The notes beneath the pieces were generated by a model that saw only the letters and a list, made by a program, of their open reading frames with translations, was not told the DNA's origin and ran no database searches. From Ketobacter alkanivorans (GTDB lineage Bacteria; Pseudomonadota; Gammaproteobacteria; Pseudomonadales; Ketobacteraceae), in NCBI RefSeq assembly GCF_002863865.1, contig NZ_CP022684.1, positions 3,005,501-3,069,500 of the forward strand: a DNA stretch of 64,000 nucleotides. The letters run 5' to 3'. Of this stretch, positions 1-8,549 are shown one piece after another (the stretch's first letter is position 1; the number at the start of each line of letters is the position of its first letter). The position numbers and the translations under genes were made by a program.

Positions 1-2
1 CC

Positions 3-1052
3 AACCGCATTTACGATGCGACCAAAACCTTCGGCAATATCGTCACTTTCCGCGATCTTGAAAAGGCCACTGTGGATGCCGTTACGCTGTTTGGCGATAA
101 AAACACCAAGAACGTGGTGCTGGAGAAGAGCTACAAGGAATACATGGAGGGCTTTACCGATGTAGTAACCGGTGAGGCGCGGCGGGGCTTCATGGATGTG
201 GTAAGCGAGTTGGAGCAGCGCTTTCCTGATCCGGCTGCCATCGAGAAAGAGTCCGATAAAAAAGCCTTTGCCAAGCTATTTGGTGAATACTTGCGCGTTG
301 AGAATGTGCTGCAAAACTACGACGAGTTTGCCAGCCTGAAAGCCCTTCAAAACCTGGATATGAGCGACCCAGAAGCGGTTGAGGCGTTTAAAGCCGAGCA
401 CTATCTGGATGATGCAAAACTGTCTGAATTGCAGACTATACGCCTGCCGGTCGAGCGTAAGATTCAGGACTATCGCTCTACCTACAACGATATCCGCGAC
501 TGGCAACGTAGACAGAAATCGGCAGAAGAGGAAGAAAAATCCACCATAGACTGGGACGACGTGGTGTTTGAGGTGGATCTGCTCAAATCCCAAGAGATCA
601 ATCTGGATTACATTTTAGAGTTGATCTTTGAGCACAACAAAAAGAACAAGAGCAAAGCCGATCTGGTTGACGAAGTGCGCCGCGTGATACGCGCCAGCCT
701 GGGCAACCGCGCTAAGGAAAGCCTGGTGGTGGACTTTATCAATCAAACCGACCTCGACCAGATTGGCGATAAGGTCAGCGTGATCGAAGCCTTCTTTGCC
801 TTTGCCCAGGCCGAGCAGCAGCGCGAAGCCGAGGAGCTGATTGGCGCAGAAAACTTAAATGCAGAGGCAGCCCGACGTTATATAACTACCTCGCTCAAGA
901 GGGAGTATGCCAGCGACGCAGGAACAGAGCTGAATGCCATTCTGCCCAAAATGAGCCCTTTAAACCCACATTACCTCACCAAGAAGCAAAGCGTTTTCCA
1001 AAAAATAGCTGCGTTCGTGGAGAAGTTTAAAGGTGTGGGTGGGAAAATCTAG
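3..1052 (+). CDS. hsdR: Type I restriction endonuclease subunit R, C-terminal part (cut by window edge)
   Basis: The reading frame is open from base 3, so the gene begins left of the window and only the last 349 residues are visible. The first visible residues ([18 protein letters not shown]) and the long, charged helical C-terminal region match the end of HsdR, the ATP-dependent translocase/nuclease subunit of type I restriction-modification systems. That region contacts the HsdM/HsdS methylase core. The nuclease and DEAD-box motifs would lie upstream and cannot be seen. No hsdM or hsdS follows, so those partners must be to the left if the system is complete. The identification rests on overall sequence character of the C-terminal region. 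Confidence 0.85.
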   Translation, partial: NRIYDATKTFGNIVTFRDLEKATVDAVTLFGDKNTKNVVLEKSYKEYMEGFTDVVTGEARRGFMDVVSELEQRFPDPAAIEKESDKKAFAKLFGEYLRVENVLQNYDEFASLKALQNLDMSDPEAVEAFKAEHYLDDAKLSELQTIRLPVERKIQDYRSTYNDIRDWQRRQKSAEEEEKSTIDWDDVVFEVDLLKSQEINLDYILELIFEHNKKNKSKADLVDEVRRVIRASLGNRAKESLVVDFINQTDLDQIGDKVSVIEAFFAFAQAEQQREAEELIGAENLNAEAARRYITTSLKREYASDAGTELNAILPKMSPLNPHYLTKKQSVFQKIAAFVEKFKGVGGKI

Positions 1053-1142
1053 CCGTAGATTTATATCGCATAGAGTGCTTGAGATTTTGTATGCCGCAAG
1101 TTTCGGGTGGCCATCGCGCCGGGTTAACCGGATACTGTGCCT

Positions 1143-2039
1143 ATGTCTTTACAGGTGAAAAGCACTGTGAATAGCCCAGCAATGAACCCAGCCGAAACCC
1201 ATCGACATTATCAGCAAGTGGCTGCGGCCATTGCCTTCTGTGTGGAGCAACGAGTTGCCCAGCCTGGTCTGGCTGAGTTGTCCGAGCACTTGGGGCTGAG
1301 TGAGTTTCACCTGCAGCGCCTGTTTTCGGAGTGGGTGGGGGTGTCGCCCAAGCAGTTTTTGAAGTTCCTTACCAAGCAGGAGGCCAAACGTCGGTTGCAA
1401 CAGCAGTCGGTGTTGGATGCGGCGTTGGATCTGGGTTTGAGCGGCAGTGGTCGTTTGCATGATCTGATGGTGACCTGTGAAGCGGTCACGCCGGGGCAGT
1501 TCAAGCAGCAGGGGGCCGGCTTGGAAATCCATTATGGTGTGGTGGCTTCGCCCTTTGGTGAGGCGTTGCTGGCGCAGACCCCAAAAGGGGTGTGTAAGCT
1601 GGGTTTTTTTGATGGGGCCGATGGTTGGGAGCGGTTGTTGCTGGAGTTACAGGCAGAGTGGCCCAAGGCTACGCTGCGGCGGGATGATGGGGTGGTTGCG
1701 CCCACGGCGGCCAAGGTATTTGGCAGCGCAACCCGTGCATCCAATAAAATGGAGCCTGGGCGTTTGCATGTATTGATGAAAGGCAGCCCGTTTCAGCTCA
1801 AGGTGTGGGAGGCGTTATTGGCCATCCCGCAAGGAGAGATTCGCACCTATCAGCAGGTGGCCGATGCTATTGGTTCACCGGATGCGGTGCGGGCGGTGGC
1901 CAGCGCCATTGGCCGCAATCACGTTGGTTATCTGATCCCTTGCCATCGGGTGATTCGCAGCACTGGCGAGTTCAGTCAGTACGCCTGGGGTGCCACCCGC
2001 AAGCAGGCCATGATCGGCTGGGAGGCTTGTCACCGTTAA
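1143..2039 (+). CDS. Ada-like O6-methylguanine-DNA methyltransferase with AraC-type DNA-binding domain
   Basis: A two-domain alkylation-repair protein of 298 residues. Residues about 15-120 form an AraC-type helix-turn-helix region. Residues about 130-298 form the methylated-DNA-protein cysteine methyltransferase domain with the active-site motif IPCHRVI (Cys near residue 267), which takes the methyl group from O6-methylguanine irreversibly. E. coli Ada additionally has an N-terminal four-cysteine zinc domain that removes methyl phosphotriesters and triggers activation; that domain is absent here. The protein may therefore repair DNA and bind DNA but should sense damage differently from Ada. 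A GTG at 1137 is an alternative start two codons upstream; I prefer the ATG. It converges on hemW. Confidence 0.88.
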   Translation: MSLQVKSTVNSPAMNPAETHRHYQQVAAAIAFCVEQRVAQPGLAELSEHLGLSEFHLQRLFSEWVGVSPKQFLKFLTKQEAKRRLQQQSVLDAALDLGLSGSGRLHDLMVTCEAVTPGQFKQQGAGLEIHYGVVASPFGEALLAQTPKGVCKLGFFDGADGWERLLLELQAEWPKATLRRDDGVVAPTAAKVFGSATRASNKMEPGRLHVLMKGSPFQLKVWEALLAIPQGEIRTYQQVADAIGSPDAVRAVASAIGRNHVGYLIPCHRVIRSTGEFSQYAWGATRKQAMIGWEACHR

Positions 2040-2056
2040 GGTTCTGGTTTGCATTA

Positions 2057-3202
2057 TCAGTGAAACAGATTGAGCAAGGTGTTGAGAAACCGTTGCCCCA
2101 GTTCGGTGGTTTGCCAGTGCAGATCGGTTTCAGACAAGAGTTGTTTTTCTATGGCTTGAAGAACAGGTGGCTCTACTGTGCTCAAAGGCAAAAAAGTACG
2201 CTCGTTGAACAGCGTTTTTTCAATGGGCTGATGCAGGCGCAGGCTGTTCATAAAAAATTCAAACGGCAGATCCGCCGACTCTACGATATTCTGTTTTGCC
2301 GTGAACGCTTTGTTGTTATCCAGGTAGTCTTGCGGCTGACGGGTTTTCTGATAGCGGGTGATGGTTTTGTTTTCCGTATCCGTGATCTTGCCATGGGCAC
2401 CGGCACCGATGGCCAGGTAATCCCCAAAACGCCAGTAATTCAGGTTGTGTTCGCACTGAAATCCATCCAAGGCAAAGGCGCTGGTCTCGTAGCGGTTGAA
2501 GCCATTGTGTTCCAGCAAGGCAAAACCGGCGTCTTCAATATCCCCCAGGTCATCATCGTGGGGCAGCGTTGGCGGTTTGCTGTAAAACACGGTGTTGGGT
2601 TCGATGGTGAGCTGATACCAGGATAGGTGAGTGGGTTGCAAATCCACCGCCTGTTGCAGGTCGGCCAATGCTTCACTGACGGTCTGCCCCGGTAAGCCGT
2701 GCATTAAATCAATATTGAGCTTTTCAAAGCCGACATCGCGAGCAGCCTTGATTGCGTTGATGGCTTCGCTGCGGTTGTGAATGCGCCCTAATGCCTGCAG
2801 TTTGTCTTCGGCGAAACTCTGCACACCGATGGACAAGCGGTTGATACCGGCCTTGCGAAAACCGGCAAATTTTTCGTATTCAAAGGTGCCGGGGTTGGCC
2901 TCCATGGTGATTTCGGCATCACGGGCGATGGGCACTATATGATGGATCTGTTGCAATAGATGATCGTAACTGGCGGCGCTGAACAGGCTGGGGGTGCCGC
3001 CGCCGATAAAGATGGTTTTGATCTCGCGCCCCTGGGCCAGCGCCGCATCCTGTTGCAGATCTTGCAAGAGGGCGGCGACGTATTCAGCCTCGGGTATGTG
3101 GCGGCTTTCGTGACTGTTAAAGTCGCAATAGGGGCACTTGCGCACGCACCAGGGTACGTGAATATAGAGCGACAGCGGGATGGTGTTCGGTGAGTGCCCC
3201 AA
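2057..3202 (-). CDS. hemW: HemW, radical SAM heme chaperone (coproporphyrinogen oxidase-like)
   Basis: 381 residues with the radical SAM cluster motif CVRKCPYC close to the N-terminus, preceded by SLYIHVPW, typical of the HemN/HemW family. The short N-terminus, lacking the extension of true HemN, favours HemW, a heme-binding protein implicated in heme delivery, over oxygen-independent coproporphyrinogen oxidase. The only available upstream start is a TTG at 3202, six bases after the rdgB stop, with no obvious Shine-Dalgarno sequence. Translation is probably coupled to rdgB. The rdgB-hemW pairing is the same as in Pseudomonas. Confidence 0.9.
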   Translation of the reverse strand: MGHSPNTIPLSLYIHVPWCVRKCPYCDFNSHESRHIPEAEYVAALLQDLQQDAALAQGREIKTIFIGGGTPSLFSAASYDHLLQQIHHIVPIARDAEITMEANPGTFEYEKFAGFRKAGINRLSIGVQSFAEDKLQALGRIHNRSEAINAIKAARDVGFEKLNIDLMHGLPGQTVSEALADLQQAVDLQPTHLSWYQLTIEPNTVFYSKPPTLPHDDDLGDIEDAGFALLEHNGFNRYETSAFALDGFQCEHNLNYWRFGDYLAIGAGAHGKITDTENKTITRYQKTRQPQDYLDNNKAFTAKQNIVESADLPFEFFMNSLRLHQPIEKTLFNERTFLPLSTVEPPVLQAIEKQLLSETDLHWQTTELGQRFLNTLLNLFH

Positions 3203-3208
3203 GGTGGT

Positions 3209-3814
3209 TTATTGCCCGTTCTGCTTGGCGGCAAAGGCGGCCATCAGTTTTTTCAGGGCCTGGCCGCGGTGGCTGAGCTGGTTTTTTATCTGCGGCGGCA
3301 GTTGCGCGGCGGTGCAGTTTTTCTCGGGCACCACAAACACAGGATCATAACCAAAACCATTATCACCGGAAGCTTGGAAATCAATGTAGCCTTCCCAGCT
3401 GCCCTGGCAAATCAGTGGTACTGGATCGGCCTCATGGCGCAGATACACCATCACACACTGAAAGCGGGCGGTGCGTTGTGCTTGCGGTAGGTCTTTCAAA
3501 GCGTCTAGCAGTTTGGCGACGTTATCGGCGTCGCAGGCATCGACACCGGCGTAGCGAGCACTGTAAATGCCGGGTGCGCCTTGCAGTGCATCCACTTCCA
3601 GGCCGGAATCATCCGCCAATGCTGGTTTGCCGGTGATCTTACTGGCGTTGCGGGCTTTGAGAATGGCGTTTTCCACAAAGGTGAGCCCGGTTTCTTCGAT
3701 TTCGGGTACATCAAAATCGCTCTGGCCCAAGGCGCGCAGGCCAAAAGGATTGAGTACCTGATTGATTTCTTTGAGTTTGCCTTTGTTGCCGGTGGCGACG
3801 ACGATGTCTTGCAT
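3209..3814 (-). CDS. rdgB: RdgB, dITP/XTP pyrophosphatase (Ham1 family)
   Basis: 201 residues of the Ham1/RdgB house-cleaning family, which hydrolyses dITP, dXTP and ITP to monophosphates so that deaminated purines do not enter DNA. The N-terminal substrate motif [13 protein letters not shown] and the internal block [18 protein letters not shown] (metal and phosphate binding) are intact, as is [10 protein letters not shown] near the C-terminus. The frame continues upstream to 3964, but the ATG at 3814 gives the normal family N-terminus ([13 protein letters not shown]). Six bases separate its stop from hemW. In Pseudomonas it neighbours the DUF4426 gene directly; here three lipoprotein genes intervene. 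Confidence 0.95.
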   Translation of the reverse strand: MQDIVVATGNKGKLKEINQVLNPFGLRALGQSDFDVPEIEETGLTFVENAILKARNASKITGKPALADDSGLEVDALQGAPGIYSARYAGVDACDADNVAKLLDALKDLPQAQRTARFQCVMVYLRHEADPVPLICQGSWEGYIDFQASGDNGFGYDPVFVVPEKNCTAAQLPPQIKNQLSHRGQALKKLMAAFAAKQNGQ

Positions 3815-3905
3815 GAGTGATCCACTGCCCGAGTAAAAAGTGCGCGCCATTATAACGCAGTCTTTACTCAAGCAGTGGATTACCTGCGGGCTGATCGGAG
3901 TGAGA

Positions 3906-4949
3906 TCAGGGGGCCAGCAGGGTGACGTTGGCGGACAGGCGTCGCTCGGTGACCTTGTGCTCAAACACCACTTCTACGCTGGTGTTGGTGGTGGGCAGGC
4001 TGCTGTTGCCGCTGAGGGACACGGTGTAGCGGCCGGAACCTTCCTGCACGCTTATCCAGCGCAGAGCGTTGATTTCATCCATATTGGCGAGGCGGTAATC
4101 GTTACTGCTGATGTTGCCTTGACCGTTGATCTGGAAGGTATTGCTGGAACCGCTGGCCAGGCGCGGGTTGCCGTTGTTGTAGTTGTACCAGATGGTGCGG
4201 GGCAGGTTGTTGAGGCTGGTCAGTTCGCTGTTGTACTGATCTTCAGTGGATACATAGGTGCCAGCGTGACGCACAATGCCGATACCCTTGGCGAACAGCA
4301 GGGTGTTGGTGAGGGTTTCGTCGATGGTGATGCTTTGACCGAATACATTGATGCTGGCGTTGACGCTGGCCCGGAACAGGGCGGCGCGTACTGGTAGGGT
4401 GCCGTAACTGCCGTAATAGGTGGTGTCCAGGTTAGTGGTCTGGTAGCTGATGGTGATGTTGCTCAGGTTGGCGCTGAGGCCGCCGGAACGAATCACCGCT
4501 GTTGCCGTGGTGTTGCCGCTGCTTTGATTGCTGCTGTTGGATTGCATGATCAGTGGTGATGCAAAGCGCAGGTTATCCAGGCTGTACTGAACGCCGCCGC
4601 TTTCTACGGCAATGGGGCCATCAATGCCGAACACGCGAATGCGGTTGGCATCGCTGGACATAAAGAAACTGAAGGTATTGTTCGCGCTGTCGAAGGTCAC
4701 TTCATAGACGTCGGCCCCTGCGTTCTGGCTCAGGGCGCTGTCCAGAATGTGCATGCTCTCGATACTGCCTACATTGCTGTCCTGATAGCCTAATGAGGCA
4801 CCCACGGCCAGTGGCAGGTAAGTATTGAACATCTGTTCGTAGGGGGGATCCGGTTGCGGTGTGGGTGTGTTGTCACCACCGCAGGCGGCCAGTAGTGTAC
4901 CGGCGCAAAGCAACACCAGGCTGCGGGCCAAGGGGCGTGTCTGAATCAT
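3906..4949 (-). CDS. Putative lipoprotein, copy A of a three-gene tandem family
   Basis: 347 residues, function not recognised. A lipoprotein signal peptide ends in the lipobox LAAC, with Gly-Gly after the cysteine, so there is no Asp inner-membrane retention signal and the outer membrane is expected. The mature part looks beta-rich. It shares blocks with the two genes upstream: a near-N-terminal YLPLAVGAS, a central [11 protein letters not shown] and [18 protein letters not shown], then [17 protein letters not shown] and a C-terminal [13 protein letters not shown]. The stop lies about 90 bp before rdgB and 250 bp separate it from copy B. Which role this family plays is unknown; a surface or envelope protein is an inference from the signal peptide only. 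Confidence 0.75.
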   Translation of the reverse strand: MIQTRPLARSLVLLCAGTLLAACGGDNTPTPQPDPPYEQMFNTYLPLAVGASLGYQDSNVGSIESMHILDSALSQNAGADVYEVTFDSANNTFSFFMSSDANRIRVFGIDGPIAVESGGVQYSLDNLRFASPLIMQSNSSNQSSGNTTATAVIRSGGLSANLSNITISYQTTNLDTTYYGSYGTLPVRAALFRASVNASINVFGQSITIDETLTNTLLFAKGIGIVRHAGTYVSTEDQYNSELTSLNNLPRTIWYNYNNGNPRLASGSSNTFQINGQGNISSNDYRLANMDEINALRWISVQEGSGRYTVSLSGNSSLPTTNTSVEVVFEHKVTERRLSANVTLLAP

Positions 4950-5123
4950 GGGATAATATCCTGTTGTTTTGAATTTTTAGTTATTGTTTTTGGGGTGATC
5001 GCTGCGAACAGCGTAGAGCAATTAATGTTCTAACATCCCAGTCAGACAATTAAATGGGATATGCGGACAAGTTTGTTGTTAGCGGGGCGAACTGGAAGGG
5101 TTGCGCAGTGGGAGCGGGGTTGG

Positions 5124-5154
5124 AAACGAAAGAGCCCTACCTAAGTAGGGCTCT
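5124..5154 (-). terminator. Rho-independent terminator after lipoprotein copy B
   Basis: A perfect 10-bp stem (AGAGCCCTAC at 5131-5140 with GTAGGGCTCT at 5145-5154) encloses a CTAA loop. Read on the minus strand it is followed by TTCGTTT. It lies about 45 bp past the stop of the minus-strand gene ending at 5201, so it should end that transcript and leave copy A with its own promoter in the 4950-5123 stretch. Confidence 0.75.
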
Positions 5155-5200
5155 GATTAAGCGGAGTCAGGGCATTTTCTGCCGGGTGAGACGCGTAACG

Positions 5201-6253
5201 TTATTGGACCAATGTTACGTTTGAGGATAGGCGTTCACCGTCTGACAGGCTTTCGAACACCACTTCAACGCTGATCGGTAGATCGCTGTCGTCGGGCAGG
5301 TTGTCGTGTGGTTGCAAAGTGACATTGAATGTACTGCTGGAGGTGTCCTCTTCAACGGTGATCCAACCCAGCGCATTAATGGCGCTTTGATTGGCGATCT
5401 TGTAGTTTTCGGATCGGATCGCGCCTTGCCCAGGAATGGTGAAGGTAGTGTCACTGAGTGCGACAGGGGAGCCCAGGTTATAGTCAAACCAGATGGGTTG
5501 GGGCAGGTTGGTCAGCGAGCCAATTTGCGCATTCACATTTTGGCCTGCGTAGTTGCCCACATGGCTGACAATGCCAATGCCCTTGGCCAGCATCAGCTCA
5601 GTGTTCAGCGTGATATCAAAGGTGATTCGTTCGTTTACAAATGGTACGACCTCGTCGTACTGGATGCGAGTTGCAAGGTTTGTTTGCACCACGGGCAGGT
5701 CGCCGTCGCCGAAGGAATCTGAGAACACGGTATCAGTCTCGGTTTTGGTATAGCTAATATCAACATCGGTTCTGAAACCGATGAAGTTGTAAGTCAGGCT
5801 TGCGCGAGCTTGGGTGGGGGCGTAGGTGCTGTTGCTGCCATCGTAAATAACCAAAGGCTCATCGAACAGAAGTTGTGTGATGCGTGCACCGGATACTTCA
5901 AAATTACCTCTGATGCCGTGCAATTCGATAGAGCTGGCGGTGGATTTGAACAGCAGCGTCAGCGCATCGTCTAGCTCGCCATAGGTGATGGAATATATAT
6001 CTTCACTGGATGAGGATAGATCCTCATCGTAGGCAACTACGCCGGAGGTGCCGTCTTCATAGTTGATGGAGGTGTCTACAGCAAGCGGCATGTAGGTGTT
6101 GAATTGTTGCGTGTAACTCGGTGAGCCAGAGCCGCCGCGACCGGTGTCATCGCCGCCACCGCCACCGCCGCCACCGCAGGCGGTTAGAAACAGAGCGGAA
6201 AACAGCAGGGAGGCGGTGCGCAAAAAGAGTGTCTTCATCATCATACTTCTCAT
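5201..6253 (-). CDS. Putative lipoprotein, copy B of a three-gene tandem family
   Basis: 350 residues, function not recognised. The signal peptide ends in the lipobox LTAC, followed by a run of eight glycines encoded by an imperfect GGN repeat, then a Gly/Ser linker. Shared family blocks are YMPLAVDTS, GIRGNFEVSG, MLAKGIGIVSHVGNY, SLTNLPQPIWFDYN, YKIANQSAINALGWITVEED and GERLSSNVTLVQ. These align with copies A and C along the whole length, so the genes are products of tandem duplication that have diverged strongly. Twenty bases separate its start from the stop of copy C, so B and C could be co-transcribed; a strong terminator follows B. Confidence 0.75.
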   Translation of the reverse strand: MRSMMMKTLFLRTASLLFSALFLTACGGGGGGGGDDTGRGGSGSPSYTQQFNTYMPLAVDTSINYEDGTSGVVAYDEDLSSSSEDIYSITYGELDDALTLLFKSTASSIELHGIRGNFEVSGARITQLLFDEPLVIYDGSNSTYAPTQARASLTYNFIGFRTDVDISYTKTETDTVFSDSFGDGDLPVVQTNLATRIQYDEVVPFVNERITFDITLNTELMLAKGIGIVSHVGNYAGQNVNAQIGSLTNLPQPIWFDYNLGSPVALSDTTFTIPGQGAIRSENYKIANQSAINALGWITVEEDTSSSTFNVTLQPHDNLPDDSDLPISVEVVFESLSDGERLSSNVTLVQ

Positions 6254-6273
6254 TGTTATTGTTTTAATTCAGA

Positions 6274-7320
6274 TCATGGTGCCAGCAGGGTGACGCTGGC
6301 GGATAAGCGCTCGCCACTGCTGTAGCGATTTTCAAAAATCACTTGCACGCTGGTGAGGCTGTCGGGCAAAGCGTCACTGGCAGTATCGATACCCACTGAG
6401 TACACGTCGGTGTTGGTTTCTTCTATTTCCAGCCAGCCCAGGGCATTCAGTGCAGACAGATTTGCGATACGATATTCCGTGCTGGATATATTGGTGTCGA
6501 TGGCCCCATCAGCCAAGGTGAAGAACGAGCTGGTGCCCTCTACATTGGAGCCGGTCTGATCAAAGGCGATCAGATTGGGCAGCCCATCCAGATCGTGGAA
6601 CTTGATTTCGTACTCGTTGCCGGCGCTGGAGGTTAGATCGCCGCTGTGCTGCATCAGGCCAAGCCCTTTGGTGAAATAGAAATTCATTACTATGGGGAAG
6701 GGGTCTAGGCTCAGTCCGCCGACGCTGATGTTGATGTCGGCTGTCAGGACGGATTTTAGAGTGGGTAATTCCAGCTCGGTCCAGTCGCTACGGCTGACCG
6801 TTTCATTGCTGGTGTTGGTGGTGTCGTAGGTGAGGGAGATGACGGTACCGTCCTCGGGCGCACCGTTGTAGACAACATCTGCGGTAACGGCAGTGGTTTG
6901 ATCTGAGCGGTTGCCAATCAATCTGATGGGTGTAGCAAAACGCAAATGATCAACGCTGGCGCTGCCGCTGACGCCCAGTGGACCGTCGATGCCCAATAGT
7001 TCGATCTGGTTGGTGGTGGTGCGGAAGTACAGCTCCATATCCACATTGCCGCCGCTGATGGCGACTTTGTACACGGAATAGCCCTTGCTGTTGGAGGTGC
7101 CTAAGTCATAGGTGACAGAGCCTTCAACCGCACCGGGTGATCCGCCAGTCTCGGTGTAGAAGAACTGGGTGGCGTTGGTGAGGGGTAGATAGGGGCTTTG
7201 ATTTACGTCCACAACCACCGTAGTGACTGAGGAATCATCCTCATCATCATCGGTTTCCAATCCGCAGCCGCTTAATATTAACGTGCCAAAGGCTATATAA
7301 AACAGATATTTAGGTAACAT
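6274..7320 (-). CDS. Putative lipoprotein, copy C of a three-gene tandem family
   Basis: 348 residues, function not recognised. The lipobox is LSGC, and the first mature residues are strongly acidic (ETDDDEDD). Family blocks seen are YLPLTNATQ, GIDGPLGVSG, RFATPIRL, YFTKGLGLMQHSGDL, YRIANLSALNALGWLEIEE and GERLSASVTLLAP. It is the first gene of the three in the direction of transcription. The 151-bp gap upstream to the DUF4426 gene contains a weak GC-rich hairpin (7439-7462) and an AT-rich stretch that could hold the promoter. Compared with A and B it has the most divergent N-terminal linker. Confidence 0.75.
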   Translation of the reverse strand: MLPKYLFYIAFGTLILSGCGLETDDDEDDSSVTTVVVDVNQSPYLPLTNATQFFYTETGGSPGAVEGSVTYDLGTSNSKGYSVYKVAISGGNVDMELYFRTTTNQIELLGIDGPLGVSGSASVDHLRFATPIRLIGNRSDQTTAVTADVVYNGAPEDGTVISLTYDTTNTSNETVSRSDWTELELPTLKSVLTADINISVGGLSLDPFPIVMNFYFTKGLGLMQHSGDLTSSAGNEYEIKFHDLDGLPNLIAFDQTGSNVEGTSSFFTLADGAIDTNISSTEYRIANLSALNALGWLEIEETNTDVYSVGIDTASDALPDSLTSVQVIFENRYSSGERLSASVTLLAP

Positions 7321-7471
7321 TGAGTGCTCTTCTAGTACTTATAATACTTATTCCTCTGGATTGTATCCCAGCAGAATGTAAGTGAGTGTAGAAAATTGTT
7401 AGGTGATCTTTATAGGTTTAAAACAGGCGGGCAAGCAGGCCCGGCGTCGTCTGAAACCGGGCGGTAAGGTA

Positions 7472-7939
7472 TTAATCTACAAAGAAACTTTGTTCAAAGC
7501 TGACTTTTAGCGGGGAGGCTTCTGGTGTCGGTTTTACTTTGATGTCGAAGTTCAGCTTGCCGCCATCACTGGTCAAAAATTGAGCAAGATAGTAGATGGC
7601 ATCGCCTTCTTCCACCATTTGAAAGTCCAGTGGAATCTCGCTGCCCCCCAGTTGACCGGTGTAGCCTGTTAACTGGGCCATCACCGCTTTGTTGCTGCCA
7701 CCGGGCATTTTGCGTTGCACGGCGATGTTCACTACACCCCGATGGCGGCTGCGCATGAGGCCATAGGCCTGGGCAACCTCGGGGGTGAGATGGGTGGAAT
7801 TGAAGGCGCTGTAATGGACAACGTAGTGCTGATCTTCAACCAGTTGTTCGGCGGCTGCCAGGTCGGCGGTCAGCAACAGGGCGATGGCCAGTAATGTGCC
7901 GATCAAGATCTTAAAACGGGTCATTCTGATGGTGGTCAT
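7472..7939 (-). CDS. DUF4426 family exported protein
   Basis: 155 residues with an N-terminal signal sequence (hydrophobic LIGTLLAIALLLTADLAAA, cleavage likely before EQL). The mature part matches the DUF4426 family, small periplasmic beta proteins of unknown function. In Pseudomonas this gene lies between metW and rdgB, as the gene order here also implies. It starts 16 bp after metW and is probably the last gene of the metX-metW operon. A short hairpin at 7439-7462 (GCCCGG/CCGGGC) could attenuate readthrough into the lipoprotein genes. Confidence 0.8.
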   Translation of the reverse strand: MTTIRMTRFKILIGTLLAIALLLTADLAAAEQLVEDQHYVVHYSAFNSTHLTPEVAQAYGLMRSRHRGVVNIAVQRKMPGGSNKAVMAQLTGYTGQLGGSEIPLDFQMVEEGDAIYYLAQFLTSDGGKLNFDIKVKPTPEASPLKVSFEQSFFVD

Positions 7940-7955
7940 GTCCTTAACCTCCCGG

Positions 7956-8546
7956 TTATTTTGTGACGTGGTAAACCGCTACTTCACCGAACAGGTTGGG
8001 GAACAAGCGCATAAAAAAGCCATCGCGGTAATTCATGTCCACCACCGTGCGGTTGAGTATTTTGAGATGTTTGCGGTGGCACAGAGCCTCAAAATCCTTG
8101 AATGTACACAGATGGATGTTGGGGGTGTTGTACCAAGTATACGGCAATGATTTGGAAACGGGCATGCGGCCGCGAGTGGCCAGATACCAGCGGCAGCGCC
8201 AGTAGCCAAAATTGGGAAAGGTGATAACACATTCTTTACCCACCCGCAGCATGTCGTCGATGACCCGATCGGGGTAGTTCACTGCTTGCAGGGCCTGGGT
8301 CATCACCACCATGTCGAAGCTGTCGTTCTCGAAGCTGCTCAGGCCGTAATCCAGATCCTGTTCGATGACATTGATGCTTTTCTTAATGCATTCAAGGATT
8401 TTGTCCTGATCGATCTCCAGTCCATAGCCGAATACGTTCTTGCTGTCGCGCAGATGCGCGAGTAACGCGCCGTTGCCACAGCCCAGATCCAGCACGCTGC
8501 TGTTGGGTTTGATCCATTGTTGAATGGTTTGCAGATCCTGGCGCAT
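7956..8546 (-). CDS. metW: MetW, methionine biosynthesis protein (methyltransferase fold)
   Basis: 196 residues with a class I SAM-methyltransferase fold. The glycine-rich loop VLDLGCGNGALL lies at residues about 18-29 and the acidic strand end is GLEID. MetW associates with MetX-type homoserine acyltransferases in proteobacteria and is required for, or stimulates, their activity; no methyl acceptor is established. The start is three bases after the metX stop, so the two are translationally linked, as expected for subunits of one activity. Confidence 0.92.
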   Translation of the reverse strand: MRQDLQTIQQWIKPNSSVLDLGCGNGALLAHLRDSKNVFGYGLEIDQDKILECIKKSINVIEQDLDYGLSSFENDSFDMVVMTQALQAVNYPDRVIDDMLRVGKECVITFPNFGYWRCRWYLATRGRMPVSKSLPYTWYNTPNIHLCTFKDFEALCHRKHLKILNRTVVDMNYRDGFFMRLFPNLFGEVAVYHVTK

Positions 8547-8549
8547 GGG

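Noticed and set aside
1118..1132. GGTTAACC palindrome just before the Ada-like gene
   Set aside because: Only eight bases are truly symmetric, which is expected by chance.
1805..2626. A 273-codon frame running from the Ada-like gene across into hemW antisense
   Set aside because: It overlaps two clear genes in the wrong frame and strand, and its sequence shows no family features.
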